Positions 1 through 6,375 of a DNA stretch of 12,307 nucleotides are shown in pieces. Numbering within the stretch: the stretch's first letter is position 1; every line of letters begins with the position of its first letter. The notes under the pieces were generated by a model. That model worked only from the letters and a program-made list of their open reading frames with translations. It did not search any database and was not told the DNA's origin. Both the position numbers and the translations under genes were made by a program. The stretch comes from Anaerolineaceae bacterium UBA6801 (lineage in GTDB: Bacteria > Chloroflexota > Anaerolineae > Anaerolineales > Anaerolineaceae): the NCBI GenBank assembly GCA_002452315.1, contig DKFH01000151.1:5726-18032 (forward strand). Reading direction: 5' to 3'.

Positions 1-750
1 GGTCAAACGGATGTAATTGCAGCAGAGTATGTCGAGAGCTCAATGCCGATATCCAGAAAAACGGGTTTTGTTATCAGCCGCGATCAAGAACAGACCGCGT
101 CAAAGGTTGAAGTATCTACCAAAACCCAGTTAAAAGGTGAAGGAACCATTGACGCTGGTGATGATGAGAACCCCGGCATTGATCAAAGTGTCAAGAAATT
201 CGTGACTGGTAAAACTGATATGCAGGGCTTGCCCTCCGGAAATCACGATGCAGATGACTCAACAGAAGCGCTATCGGAGGCACCCATCACTTTTGAACCG
301 GTCAGAATGACCGCACCACTGCTTGAAGCAGAAACATCTGACGGGCTTGAAAACGGCAACGAAAACGGTGCGCGGGAAGATCCGGTGCCCTTCATTTGGC
401 CGGCGGAAGAAAAATGGCTGAGCGGTTACAACTTTTCATACGCACATCCTGGGATTGATATCGCGGCAAAAAGCGATGATCTGATCTTTGCTGCCGCCAG
501 TGGAAAAGTTGTTGAGGTTCAACATTCCTATTATGGGTATGGCAACATGGTTATCATCGATCACCTCAATGGTTACCAAACACTGTATGCACACTTGAAC
601 ACAATCCTGGTTAATATGGGTGATTTTGTCATTCAGGGTCAGCCGATCGGGTTAGCGGGCAGCACAGGCTATTCCACCGGTACGCACCTTCACTTTGAAA
701 TTCACGACCAAGGCAGGTTTGTCAACCCCTGGCTGTTCCTAACGCGGTAA
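1..750 (+). CDS. M23 family metallopeptidase (LytM/lysostaphin type), 5' partial
   Basis: This is a zinc-dependent peptidoglycan endopeptidase of the M23 family, expected to cut peptide cross-bridges outside the cytoplasm. The frame is open to the left edge, so the start and any signal peptide or LysM domain lie outside the window; the first in-window ATG is at 43. Counting from that ATG, residues 1 to about 115 are an acidic, low-complexity linker and residues 116 to 235 are the M23 domain. The metal and catalytic residues are all visible: His135 and Asp139 in HPGIDIA (codons at 445 and 457), His in YAHL (592), and His215 and His217 in THLHFE (685 and 691). An active enzyme is therefore likely, not a degenerate EnvC-like activator. 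It is the only gene left of the DnaA-box region and is transcribed towards it. The family call is firm; the exact substrate is not known. Confidence 0.93.
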   Translation, partial: GQTDVIAAEYVESSMPISRKTGFVISRDQEQTASKVEVSTKTQLKGEGTIDAGDDENPGIDQSVKKFVTGKTDMQGLPSGNHDADDSTEALSEAPITFEPVRMTAPLLEAETSDGLENGNENGAREDPVPFIWPAEEKWLSGYNFSYAHPGIDIAAKSDDLIFAAASGKVVEVQHSYYGYGNMVIIDHLNGYQTLYAHLNTILVNMGDFVIQGQPIGLAGSTGYSTGTHLHFEIHDQGRFVNPWLFLTR

Positions 751-751
751 A

Positions 752-805
752 CACCGTCACAGATCGGTGATGATGGTGATCAAAAGAAATGGCGCTGCCT
801 TTTTT
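752..805 (+). terminator. weak terminator-like region after the M23 gene
   Basis: Just after the stop codon, CACCG (752-756) and CGGTG (765-769) can pair over an 8-nt loop. Further on, GGC (791-793) and GCC (797-799) form a very short stem flanked by an A-rich left side and a run of six T (800-805). The A-rich/T-rich flanks can extend the stem past one T:T mismatch. This is the right place and roughly the right shape for a Rho-independent terminator, but the stem is weak, so the call is tentative. Confidence 0.35.
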
Positions 806-980
806 CGTCGATAAGCCAATTCGAAGGGTATCAACAGCGGTTTTCTCCTGGCCAATCTCATTCTTAACCTGTCTGTGGGGTAATCGTGGGGAAAATGGGG
901 GGTGCGCGTCAAGTATGGCAGGCAGATTTTCGCTATACTGGTTCTATAACAGTTTCGATTACGACGACTTCTCCTCTACT

Positions 981-1011
981 AGAGAGCCAGGTACGGCGGA
1001 CCTGGCTCTCT
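981..1011. repeat. perfect 12-bp inverted repeat (strong hairpin) beside DnaA boxes
   Basis: AGAGAGCCAGGT (981-992) is the exact reverse complement of ACCTGGCTCTCT (1000-1011), with a 7-nt spacer. Neither strand shows a T-run after the stem, so it is not a textbook Rho-independent terminator. It may still end transcripts arriving from either side of this convergent intergenic region. It lies only 3 bp before the first perfect DnaA box, so a role as a structural element of a DnaA-bound site is also possible. Confidence 0.8.
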
Positions 1012-1014
1012 CAC

Positions 1015-1109
1015 TTATCCACATTTTCTACTCCTGAATCGGCAGGTTATCCACAGGTTTTCCAGAATTTCTCCCGCTTTTCCACAGCATTATCCACATT
1101 TTATCCCCC
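1015..1109 (+). other. DnaA-box cluster; candidate replication origin or DnaA-binding locus
   Basis: Three perfect copies of the consensus DnaA box TTATCCACA occur at 1015-1023, 1047-1055 and 1090-1098, all in the same orientation. Near-matches lie at 1078-1086 (TTTTCCACA, one mismatch), 1058-1066 (TTTTCCAGA, two mismatches) and 1101-1109 (TTATCCCCC, two mismatches). Several spacings are 11-12 bp (1047 to 1058, 1078 to 1090, 1090 to 1101) or 31-32 bp (1015 to 1047, 1047 to 1078, 1058 to 1090), close to one or three helical turns. Bacterial origins are typically such same-sense arrays beside an AT-rich unwinding region, and a mildly AT-rich stretch lies upstream. Against a standard oriC, no dnaA or dnaN is in view and neighbouring genes point towards the cluster. 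DnaA binding is likely; origin function is inference. Confidence 0.65.
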
Positions 1110-1114
1110 ATCAG

Positions 1115-1339
1115 CTAGGCAACCTGCGACCGGGTTAATTCCACCACCACACCAGTGGGGGTAAAACGCCAGATCGCCTGGGCAAAGCGCTCAATAAAAT
1201 AGCGGTCATGGGTGCTGGCCAGGATGGTGCCCTCAAAACCTGCCAGGGCAGACTCAAAAGCCTCCTGTGAGGGCAGGTCTAGGTGGTTGAAGGGCTCATC
1301 CAGCAGCAGGAAATTACACTGGCGCGCCACCAGCAGGGC
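1115..1339 (-). pseudogene. truncated ABC-F family ATPase, C-terminal remnant
   Basis: The 74 in-frame codons match the tail of an ABC-F protein (duplicated-ATPase, translation-associated, no membrane domain). They keep the Walker B segment LLLDEP, the D-loop-like NHLD and the H-loop STHDRYF, and end at a TAG (1115-1117). ABC-F proteins normally run to 500-650 residues with two ATPase domains; here the Walker A, signature motif and the whole first domain are absent. Family-like sequence begins with ALLVARQ and is preceded directly by a TAG (1340-1342). The usual Thr of DEPTNHLD is Phe here (DEPFNHLD). There is no internal frameshift or stop, so truncation looks recent, or the join is artificial. 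A GTG at 1330 could in theory start a 71-residue peptide, but it would have no function as an ATPase. Confidence 0.8.
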
Positions 1340-1364
1340 CTAATTTTATATTCAGCAGCAAGGA

Positions 1365-2816
1365 TTAAGCTGCAGGGGGCAGCTCTACTGCCGCTTGCGG
1401 GGGCTTTTCCACGATCCCAAACAGTGCCAGCGTCGAAACCAGGAACAGCAGGCCAAAAATACCCATCAGGACGGTAAAGCCCACCCCATCCCCAATCGGC
1501 CCGCCGATATAGGCACCAATCGCGCCAGCCCCAGCGCCTGCCAGGTTATGAATGCCAAGGTAGCGGCCGGCTTCCTGCTTGGGCACCAAGCTCGTACCCA
1601 AAGCCCAGCTGGCGGAATAAAAGAACCCGGTGGCGAGCCCGATTAAAATGCCTCCGATGTACAGGATGGTTGTGTTGGGCGAAACAATGACCACCACCGT
1701 GCCGATCAGAGCCAGCACACCACTTAAAGCACACACCGGTTTCTTACCGATTTTGTCACTGATCCAACCGGCCGGAATGCTGGAAATAAAGATGGCCAAC
1801 CCGATAAATAGCATCAATTGGCCAAACATCTCGCCTACATTAAATTGTTCTAAAGCACCAAACCGTTCCTGGAGATAATACACCGCGAAGATGGATAAGT
1901 TCGTTGACCCCGCCAGGAAGGCCAGCCGGTTGATCACCCACCAGGTGAATGAGCGGTCAATCGCCTTCCCCTGGCCGCCGAGGCTGATCTGGACACTGCC
2001 CCACACGCCCAGGATAACCGCCACAACCATGCCCAAAACTGCCACAGTGACCGTCACGATCAGGGCAGAAGTCTCCGGCAAGCCTGTTGACAGCCGGTTG
2101 ATATAATTAACGCCTGCCCCAGAACCAAGGATAACTGCTGTGAAGACGGCTGTCATGAAAACCAGACGCAGGATTGGCTTCCAATCCACTTTTTCAATCG
2201 GTTCTTTGACCGGTTTTTCTGGCGCAAACATGGTAATGGCAATTGAAACCAGCACCACCGCACTGAGGGCAATGATTCCCGGCCAGTAATTTCCTTCGCC
2301 CACCAGCCTGGCGATCACAAATGAGACAAAAATCATTGGCGCTGGCAGTTCAAAGACAGCTTTTACGCCGGCAAAAATACCATGCTTTTCTTCGGGGACA
2401 ATATCCGGGATCAGCCCCTGCAAGGCGCCATGCCCCGTGTTGGCTGACAGCATCGAAAGAATATAAGCAGCAAACAGGAACCAGTACCCCGTCATCCCCT
2501 CCATGGTAGCCGCAATCACACCGATGAGGATATATACAAGTACTTCTGCCACCCCGCCAATCAGGATGAACGGACGCCGCCGCCCAAACCGAGAGGTGCT
2601 GTGATCCGAAAGGATCCCCACCAATGCCTGGATTAGCACGGCGGTCATCAACCCCCACAGCCGTAGATTGCCCAAAGCCGCACCTTTGACGGATTCATCA
2701 ACAAACTGGCTTAGAATGAGCGGCACAATCAGCGCCAGGGTTTGCGATCGAGCAGTGAGCGCAAAATAAAAGATATTGATCGTAAAATAGTCGTGCCAGC
2801 GAATTTTTCTATCCAT
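1365..2816 (-). CDS. MFS transporter, sugar/glycoside symporter-like
   Basis: This is a 483-residue major facilitator superfamily permease with about 12 predicted membrane helices, the normal size for the superfamily. The cytoplasmic loop 2-3 signature is present at residues 67-83 (GILSDHSTSRFGRRRP). A matching loop follows in the second half at 350-360 (GWISDKIGKKP). The segment ALQGLIPDIVPEEKHG (131-146), with its echo around 410-420, resembles sugar:cation symporters of the GPH or sucrose-transporter kind, so a carbohydrate substrate is favoured. The ATG at 2816 has a good ribosome site, GGAGGA at 2823-2828, six bases away. It starts 50 bp after the glycoside-hydrolase-like gene on the same strand, so the two are probably co-transcribed. 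Substrate and direction of transport cannot be read from the sequence; drug efflux is a less likely alternative. Confidence 0.88.
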   Translation of the reverse strand: MDRKIRWHDYFTINIFYFALTARSQTLALIVPLILSQFVDESVKGAALGNLRLWGLMTAVLIQALVGILSDHSTSRFGRRRPFILIGGVAEVLVYILIGVIAATMEGMTGYWFLFAAYILSMLSANTGHGALQGLIPDIVPEEKHGIFAGVKAVFELPAPMIFVSFVIARLVGEGNYWPGIIALSAVVLVSIAITMFAPEKPVKEPIEKVDWKPILRLVFMTAVFTAVILGSGAGVNYINRLSTGLPETSALIVTVTVAVLGMVVAVILGVWGSVQISLGGQGKAIDRSFTWWVINRLAFLAGSTNLSIFAVYYLQERFGALEQFNVGEMFGQLMLFIGLAIFISSIPAGWISDKIGKKPVCALSGVLALIGTVVVIVSPNTTILYIGGILIGLATGFFYSASWALGTSLVPKQEAGRYLGIHNLAGAGAGAIGAYIGGPIGDGVGFTVLMGIFGLLFLVSTLALFGIVEKPPQAAVELPPAA

Positions 2817-2866
2817 CAGCTATCCTCCAATATTCCTAATCATAAACCGGGTCAATGATCAAATGG

Positions 2867-4765
2867 CTAAACAACCCCTGCATGGGGTTTGGCATGGCTT
2901 CCTTCAAGGATCAAAACCGCATAGATATTCAGATGAACGGACATTTCAGCCCCTTCATCGGTGAGGATATCATCCCCGTCCGGTGAGATCACCCTTCCCC
3001 GGGCAGGCGCGCCCAGGTGCACCCTGACCATCTGTGGGGCAGGCCCATAGTTCACCAGGTGAACCTGAAGCTCGCCCCGCTGCGCCCACACGTCGATCAA
3101 TACCGGGTCTTGAGCTTCCACCCGGGGCGAGATCCCAGCAGGCAGGGCGTTCAGCAAACCCTCGAGGTGTTGTTGACCAGGCAGGTTGAAAAACGAGGTG
3201 CGAAAGACCAGTTTTGGCAATCCGAGCTTATCCATTACCCCGCGGGCAAACTTGCTGCTGTGATATGCCCTTAATAAAAAGGCGCCGACCCCCTCAACCA
3301 GGTCATGGCTGAGCCCGCCTTTGGCCACAGCGGATGGCTTTCGCCAAGCCCAACCCGGCAGCGTAGGGACGTGGACCTGGGTGATGTGCCCATCGGGGAG
3401 AGCAAGGTTGTAGTCTTCAGGTGTAAAGGTGAGCACCGCTGAAAGGCCCTTGAGGTCATCCCCACGGCGGACAACCCGCCAGGGGATGCCAGCCCAGGTC
3501 AGGGCCTGGCCGGTACCGTGATAGACCGGGGAGAGCGCCATCCAGTGCCGCCACAGGGCCTCACCGGGGTGCAGCAAGGCAACGGGGGACGCATTGCCCC
3601 GCTCCTGGTAGAGGGTCTGGTGCGTATCCAACCAGCGATGGTAACCGCCGATCGCTTTTTGCTGGGCTGAATAAGCAGAATCGGTCAGCAGGGTCATCTG
3701 GCGGCCGTCGTTGTACTCCGTACCCTTGACCGTCATGCTGGCGCCCAGGGCAGCGGCCTCAGCGACAGCCAGCTGGTGCCTGCGCGGCGGGTAGACCGCA
3801 TCAAACCCAATGCCCGCGTCGTAGGATAAAACGCTCAGGTGAGCCTGGCCGCGGATCAGTTCCCGGGTATTGCGGATGGTGAGGGCGTTGTTGACCAAAC
3901 TTGGCTTTGGTGTAACGTCCCAGTGCGGCAGGGCAAAATTTTCCACCATGATCACATCCTGAACGCCGGCCAGGGCCTCCACATCAATACCGTAAATCAG
4001 GTAGCTGTTATGCATGGTGACCACGTAGTCATTGGCGCTGATTGGCGTGCCGGGCTTGAGTGAGCGGGCAGTATCCGCCAGTATTTGCATCGTTTTGGTG
4101 ACCTGGCCAGCCCGCCAGCGCAGGTAGTCCGCCACCTCATCCCGCTCAGGGAGGATTTTTTCCGGAATTTCGCGCCCGCTCTCTGCCCGGTATAGTGCTC
4201 GGCAATGTTCGCAATAACATCCCGCGCCACCCAGCCAGGCGCCCATCAGGTTGTTCGGGCGATCTCCATACCACATATTATCGAAAAAGATACCGTCTGC
4301 ACCGCGCTCAAGCGCACCGGTCACCCTATCCTTTAGGTGTTGGATCCATTCCGGGTGTGTCCAATCCGTCATGTAGCGCCCGGAATAATAATATATTTTG
4401 CGCCCTTTCGGGTCCCTGGCGTACCAGTCTTTTTCCGCAAAGCTGCCCGAAAATACACAATTGGAGACCTGGATATAGGCAAACACTGGTGAGCCGACGG
4501 CATGAAAGGCCTCAGCAGCCCGGCGAAAATCCTCCCAATCTTCCGTTTCGACTTCTGGCGGAAAACCCCAATCATAGGTCAGGTGAACCCAATTGGCATA
4601 CAGGTCGTTGACCACCCGCTGTGCGATGGGGGCTGTATGGGCCGCACGATGAACTGCCTCATCGACGGGATAGTCCATAAATTTAAGCCTGTTCATCCGG
4701 ATGGTGCCAGGGCCAGCCCACAAGTAAATGGGACGGTATTTGCCAATGGAAAATGGTGAATCCAA
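2867..4765 (-). CDS. putative glycoside-hydrolase-like TIM-barrel protein
   Basis: This protein has about 632 residues and no signal peptide, so it is probably cytoplasmic. The first 400 residues look like a TIM barrel of the hypothetical glycosyl hydrolase groups (GHL6/GH42-like). Numbering from the upstream ATG at 4786, features include a strand ending in an acid (DGIFFDN, Asp169), a second acid in VMVEN-like context (Glu282) and a Cys-rich CYCEHCRALYR motif (Cys190, 192, 195) seen in such barrels. Residues about 565-632 form a beta-rich C-terminal domain. Asp169 and Glu282 are candidate catalytic acids only. An ATG at 4786 gives 639 residues but has no ribosome site, whereas a strong AAGGAGGT lies inside that extension 7 nt before a TTG at 4765, which I prefer. 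The MFS gene follows 50 bp downstream. Exact activity is unknown; the family call is by resemblance. Confidence 0.75.
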   Translation of the reverse strand: MDSPFSIGKYRPIYLWAGPGTIRMNRLKFMDYPVDEAVHRAAHTAPIAQRVVNDLYANWVHLTYDWGFPPEVETEDWEDFRRAAEAFHAVGSPVFAYIQVSNCVFSGSFAEKDWYARDPKGRKIYYYSGRYMTDWTHPEWIQHLKDRVTGALERGADGIFFDNMWYGDRPNNLMGAWLGGAGCYCEHCRALYRAESGREIPEKILPERDEVADYLRWRAGQVTKTMQILADTARSLKPGTPISANDYVVTMHNSYLIYGIDVEALAGVQDVIMVENFALPHWDVTPKPSLVNNALTIRNTRELIRGQAHLSVLSYDAGIGFDAVYPPRRHQLAVAEAAALGASMTVKGTEYNDGRQMTLLTDSAYSAQQKAIGGYHRWLDTHQTLYQERGNASPVALLHPGEALWRHWMALSPVYHGTGQALTWAGIPWRVVRRGDDLKGLSAVLTFTPEDYNLALPDGHITQVHVPTLPGWAWRKPSAVAKGGLSHDLVEGVGAFLLRAYHSSKFARGVMDKLGLPKLVFRTSFFNLPGQQHLEGLLNALPAGISPRVEAQDPVLIDVWAQRGELQVHLVNYGPAPQMVRVHLGAPARGRVISPDGDDILTDEGAEMSVHLNIYAVLILEGSHAKPHAGVV

Positions 4766-4772
4766 GCGCAGG

Positions 4773-4780
4773 ACCTCCTT
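4773..4780 (-). promoter_or_regulatory. strong ribosome binding site that argues for a TTG start
   Basis: AAGGAGGT is a near-perfect anti-16S match. It sits 7 nt before the TTG at 4765-4763, the ideal distance, but downstream of the first in-frame ATG (4786-4784), which has nothing similar in front of it. This favours translation of the hydrolase-like protein from the TTG. Confidence 0.6.
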
Positions 4781-4880
4781 AGTCATTCAGAATAGCGATA
4801 TCCCGGTCGCTCATGGCCAGTTTTGCAGATGGCTAAGCTGTGTCGATCTCAACTTGCCGTATTGATGGTCTTAACATCTG

Positions 4881-5387
4881 TCAGAGATCGCTCAGCATTG
4901 CGCCGCTCAGGTCGCGATCCACTTCCCAAGGGTAAATAATAAAGGCGTCGGTGATGGCCGCAAAATAATCCGGTCGATTAGTACCAAAAAGGTTACGGTA
5001 AGGGTTGAAATGCAGCACGCAGGTATACGGGAAGCCGCCCGCAGCAGAAACACGGTTTTTCACCGAGGTGATCGTGCGGCCAGAACCCCACACATCATCC
5101 ATAATCAGGATGCGTTCGCCGGTGAGCAGTTCCTCCTCCGGAAACATTAAAAAATTCGGCCAGGCCAGCAAGCGCGGCCGCTGCATTTCCTCCAATTCAT
5201 AGGGAAAATCGACCGAGGCAATCAATAATTTCTGAATATCCATGGCTTCCGCCAGCATCCCGCCCGGGACGATCCCCCCGCGGGAGATCATGATCATACC
5301 GTCAAAAACGAAATCAAATTGCGGCAAGAGATGATCAATTAATTGATCAACATCAGTCCAGGTAAGCATTTCTTTTCTCTGTTGCAT
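4881..5387 (-). CDS. phosphoribosyltransferase (xanthine/hypoxanthine Gpt-like)
   Basis: This is a 168-residue type I phosphoribosyltransferase, probably a cytoplasmic purine-salvage enzyme that joins a 6-oxopurine base to PRPP. The PRPP-binding loop is clear at residues 93-106 (ILIMDDVWGSGRTI, with Asp97 and Asp98). The first phosphate loop is at 35-41 (SRGGIVP), and the C-terminal YPWEVDRD resembles the base-binding end of Gpt-like and archaeal-type hypoxanthine/xanthine enzymes. Length fits the family. The ATG at 5387 lies 5 bp beyond the stop of the upstream membrane-protein gene, and an AGGAA overlaps that stop region, so translation is probably coupled. A second ATG at codon 7 is possible. 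Base specificity (guanine, xanthine or hypoxanthine) cannot be decided from this sequence. Confidence 0.88.
   Translation of the reverse strand: MQQRKEMLTWTDVDQLIDHLLPQFDFVFDGMIMISRGGIVPGGMLAEAMDIQKLLIASVDFPYELEEMQRPRLLAWPNFLMFPEEELLTGERILIMDDVWGSGRTITSVKNRVSAAGGFPYTCVLHFNPYRNLFGTNRPDYFAAITDAFIIYPWEVDRDLSGAMLSDL
5332..5349. repeat. perfect 18-bp palindrome inside the phosphoribosyltransferase gene
   Basis: TGATCAATTAATTGATCA reads identically on both strands. It lies in codons 13-19 of the phosphoribosyltransferase gene, shortly after its start. It could be an operator-like or mRNA structural element, or simply a by-product of the codons for DQLIDH. No function is claimed. Confidence 0.6.
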
Positions 5388-5392
5388 GTTTA

Positions 5393-6283
5393 CTATTCCT
5401 TCTTGCTTGGATTCTTAATGTTCATCACCTGGCTTAAGATCGCGGGTGGGCTGCTCACACTGGCATCCCCCGTCATACGGGCATTTTCCACATTTAACGC
5501 CCACTGGTAAAGCGTGGTGTAATAGCAAGCCCGGTAAAAACTGCTGAAGTGGATCCCTAAAACAGCCAGAACCCCAGCCAGCATCACCCCCACGAAGAGG
5601 GCGAGCAACCGCATCAACAAGCCGGCCGTGACCGGGTCTGCGATCTTCAACCCCGCCCATAATCCAAGTGCTCCGCCCCCCAGGACAAGCACCCATTGCA
5701 CCACCCCGGCCAGCAGACGGATCGCGACCAGGTTCGGATGAAAACGGAGTAAACGATCCCTCACCAGTTGTTTAACCCGTTCAATGGCTTCCTTCAGGCT
5801 AAAGTCCTCCAGGGCGATGGCAGGCAGCATCAAGTAGGATGCTGTCAGCCAATCAGATTTTGCGGTATGCGCAGGCCGAAAAGCCAGGTTGAACAGGCGT
5901 ATGATTTCCAGCCCGGGCAGAGTCAGGACCCACAGCAAAACATCCTGCCAGTGGGCAAATTCAGGCCTTTCCTGGGAGGAGCCGGGCAGCTGTTGTTCGA
6001 TCCAGATCAGGTCATCAAAGGCCAGGCAAGTCTCCAAAGACAGGAGCTCTCCCCAGGCCAGCAAACAAAACAAGAGCAAAATGGTAAACAGACCCAAAAA
6101 GAACATCCCTAAAGGCCGGATGCCCAGCAAAACTATCACAGCACCCATGGGGATGAACCACAAGACGAGCAGGGCAACCCCGCCCATCCACAGGCGGAAC
6201 CAGGGCTTGCGGAGCCGGGGGTATTTCATCGCCAGGGAAAAACAAGCGCTAATGAACCTTAAAGCATATCTCAGTCGCTGCAC
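5393..6283 (-). CDS. four-helix integral membrane protein of unknown function
   Basis: I do not recognise this 296-residue protein with confidence. It starts at a GTG (6283) with AGGA seven to eight bases upstream. Four hydrophobic membrane segments are visible at about residues 32-54, 57-80, 188-211 and 221-245. Between them, residues 85-185 form a soluble, partly amphipathic region including a WLTASYLMLPAIALED stretch that recalls DUF6159-type membrane proteins; this link is weak. The N terminus is basic (many Arg and Lys before the first helix) and the C-terminal tail is polar. The stop codon is 5 bp from the phosphoribosyltransferase start, so the two form an operon, led by the promoter at 6322-6351. 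The pairing hints at a role near nucleotide or base handling, but nothing in the protein shows transport activity. Confidence 0.8.
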   Translation of the reverse strand: MQRLRYALRFISACFSLAMKYPRLRKPWFRLWMGGVALLVLWFIPMGAVIVLLGIRPLGMFFLGLFTILLLFCLLAWGELLSLETCLAFDDLIWIEQQLPGSSQERPEFAHWQDVLLWVLTLPGLEIIRLFNLAFRPAHTAKSDWLTASYLMLPAIALEDFSLKEAIERVKQLVRDRLLRFHPNLVAIRLLAGVVQWVLVLGGGALGLWAGLKIADPVTAGLLMRLLALFVGVMLAGVLAVLGIHFSSFYRACYYTTLYQWALNVENARMTGDASVSSPPAILSQVMNIKNPSKKE

Positions 6284-6321
6284 AATCGGGTTCCTGAAAA
6301 AAATTGATATAAAACATCTCT

Positions 6322-6351
6322 ATTATAACGTGAGGATGGCCCAGCTGTCAC
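6322..6351 (-). promoter_or_regulatory. sigma-70-type promoter for the membrane protein/phosphoribosyltransferase operon
   Basis: On the reverse strand, GTGACA (6351-6346) matches the -35 consensus at five of six bases and TATAAT (6327-6322) is a perfect -10, with an 18-bp spacer. Transcription would start near 6315, leaving a leader of about 32 nt before the GTG at 6283. The element lies between the priA stop and the next gene, so this pair can be expressed independently of priA. Confidence 0.65.
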
Positions 6352-6375
6352 CTGATTTTTCTATGGGTGCCTCAC

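Larger units (their letters stand above)
751..1114. other. 364-bp non-coding region holding the DnaA-box cluster
   Basis: No credible gene is seen between the M23 stop codon and the ABC-F remnant. In order it holds a weak terminator-like element (752-805), three G-tracts on the + strand (877-880, 888-891, 897-902), a moderately AT-rich stretch (about 923-960), a perfect 12-bp inverted repeat (981-1011) and the DnaA-box cluster (1015-1109). The short open frames that cross it lack recognisable protein motifs and read straight through the repeat and the boxes. Confidence 0.7.

Noticed and set aside
877..902. Possible G-quadruplex
   Set aside because: Only three G-tracts of four or more are present; a canonical quadruplex needs four.
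934..1011. Small RNA starting from the TATACT at 934-939 and ending at the 12-bp hairpin
   Set aside because: No -35 element at a proper distance and no T-run after the hairpin.
789..1164. Overlapping short + strand open frames (82 and 92 codons) across the non-coding region
   Set aside because: They have no recognisable motif, read through the inverted repeat and DnaA boxes, and lack convincing ribosome sites.
2873..2889. AACCCC/GGGGTT hairpin at the end of the hydrolase-like gene
   Set aside because: Six-pair stem inside the last codons without a T-run, directly before a gene that is probably co-transcribed; not a credible terminator.
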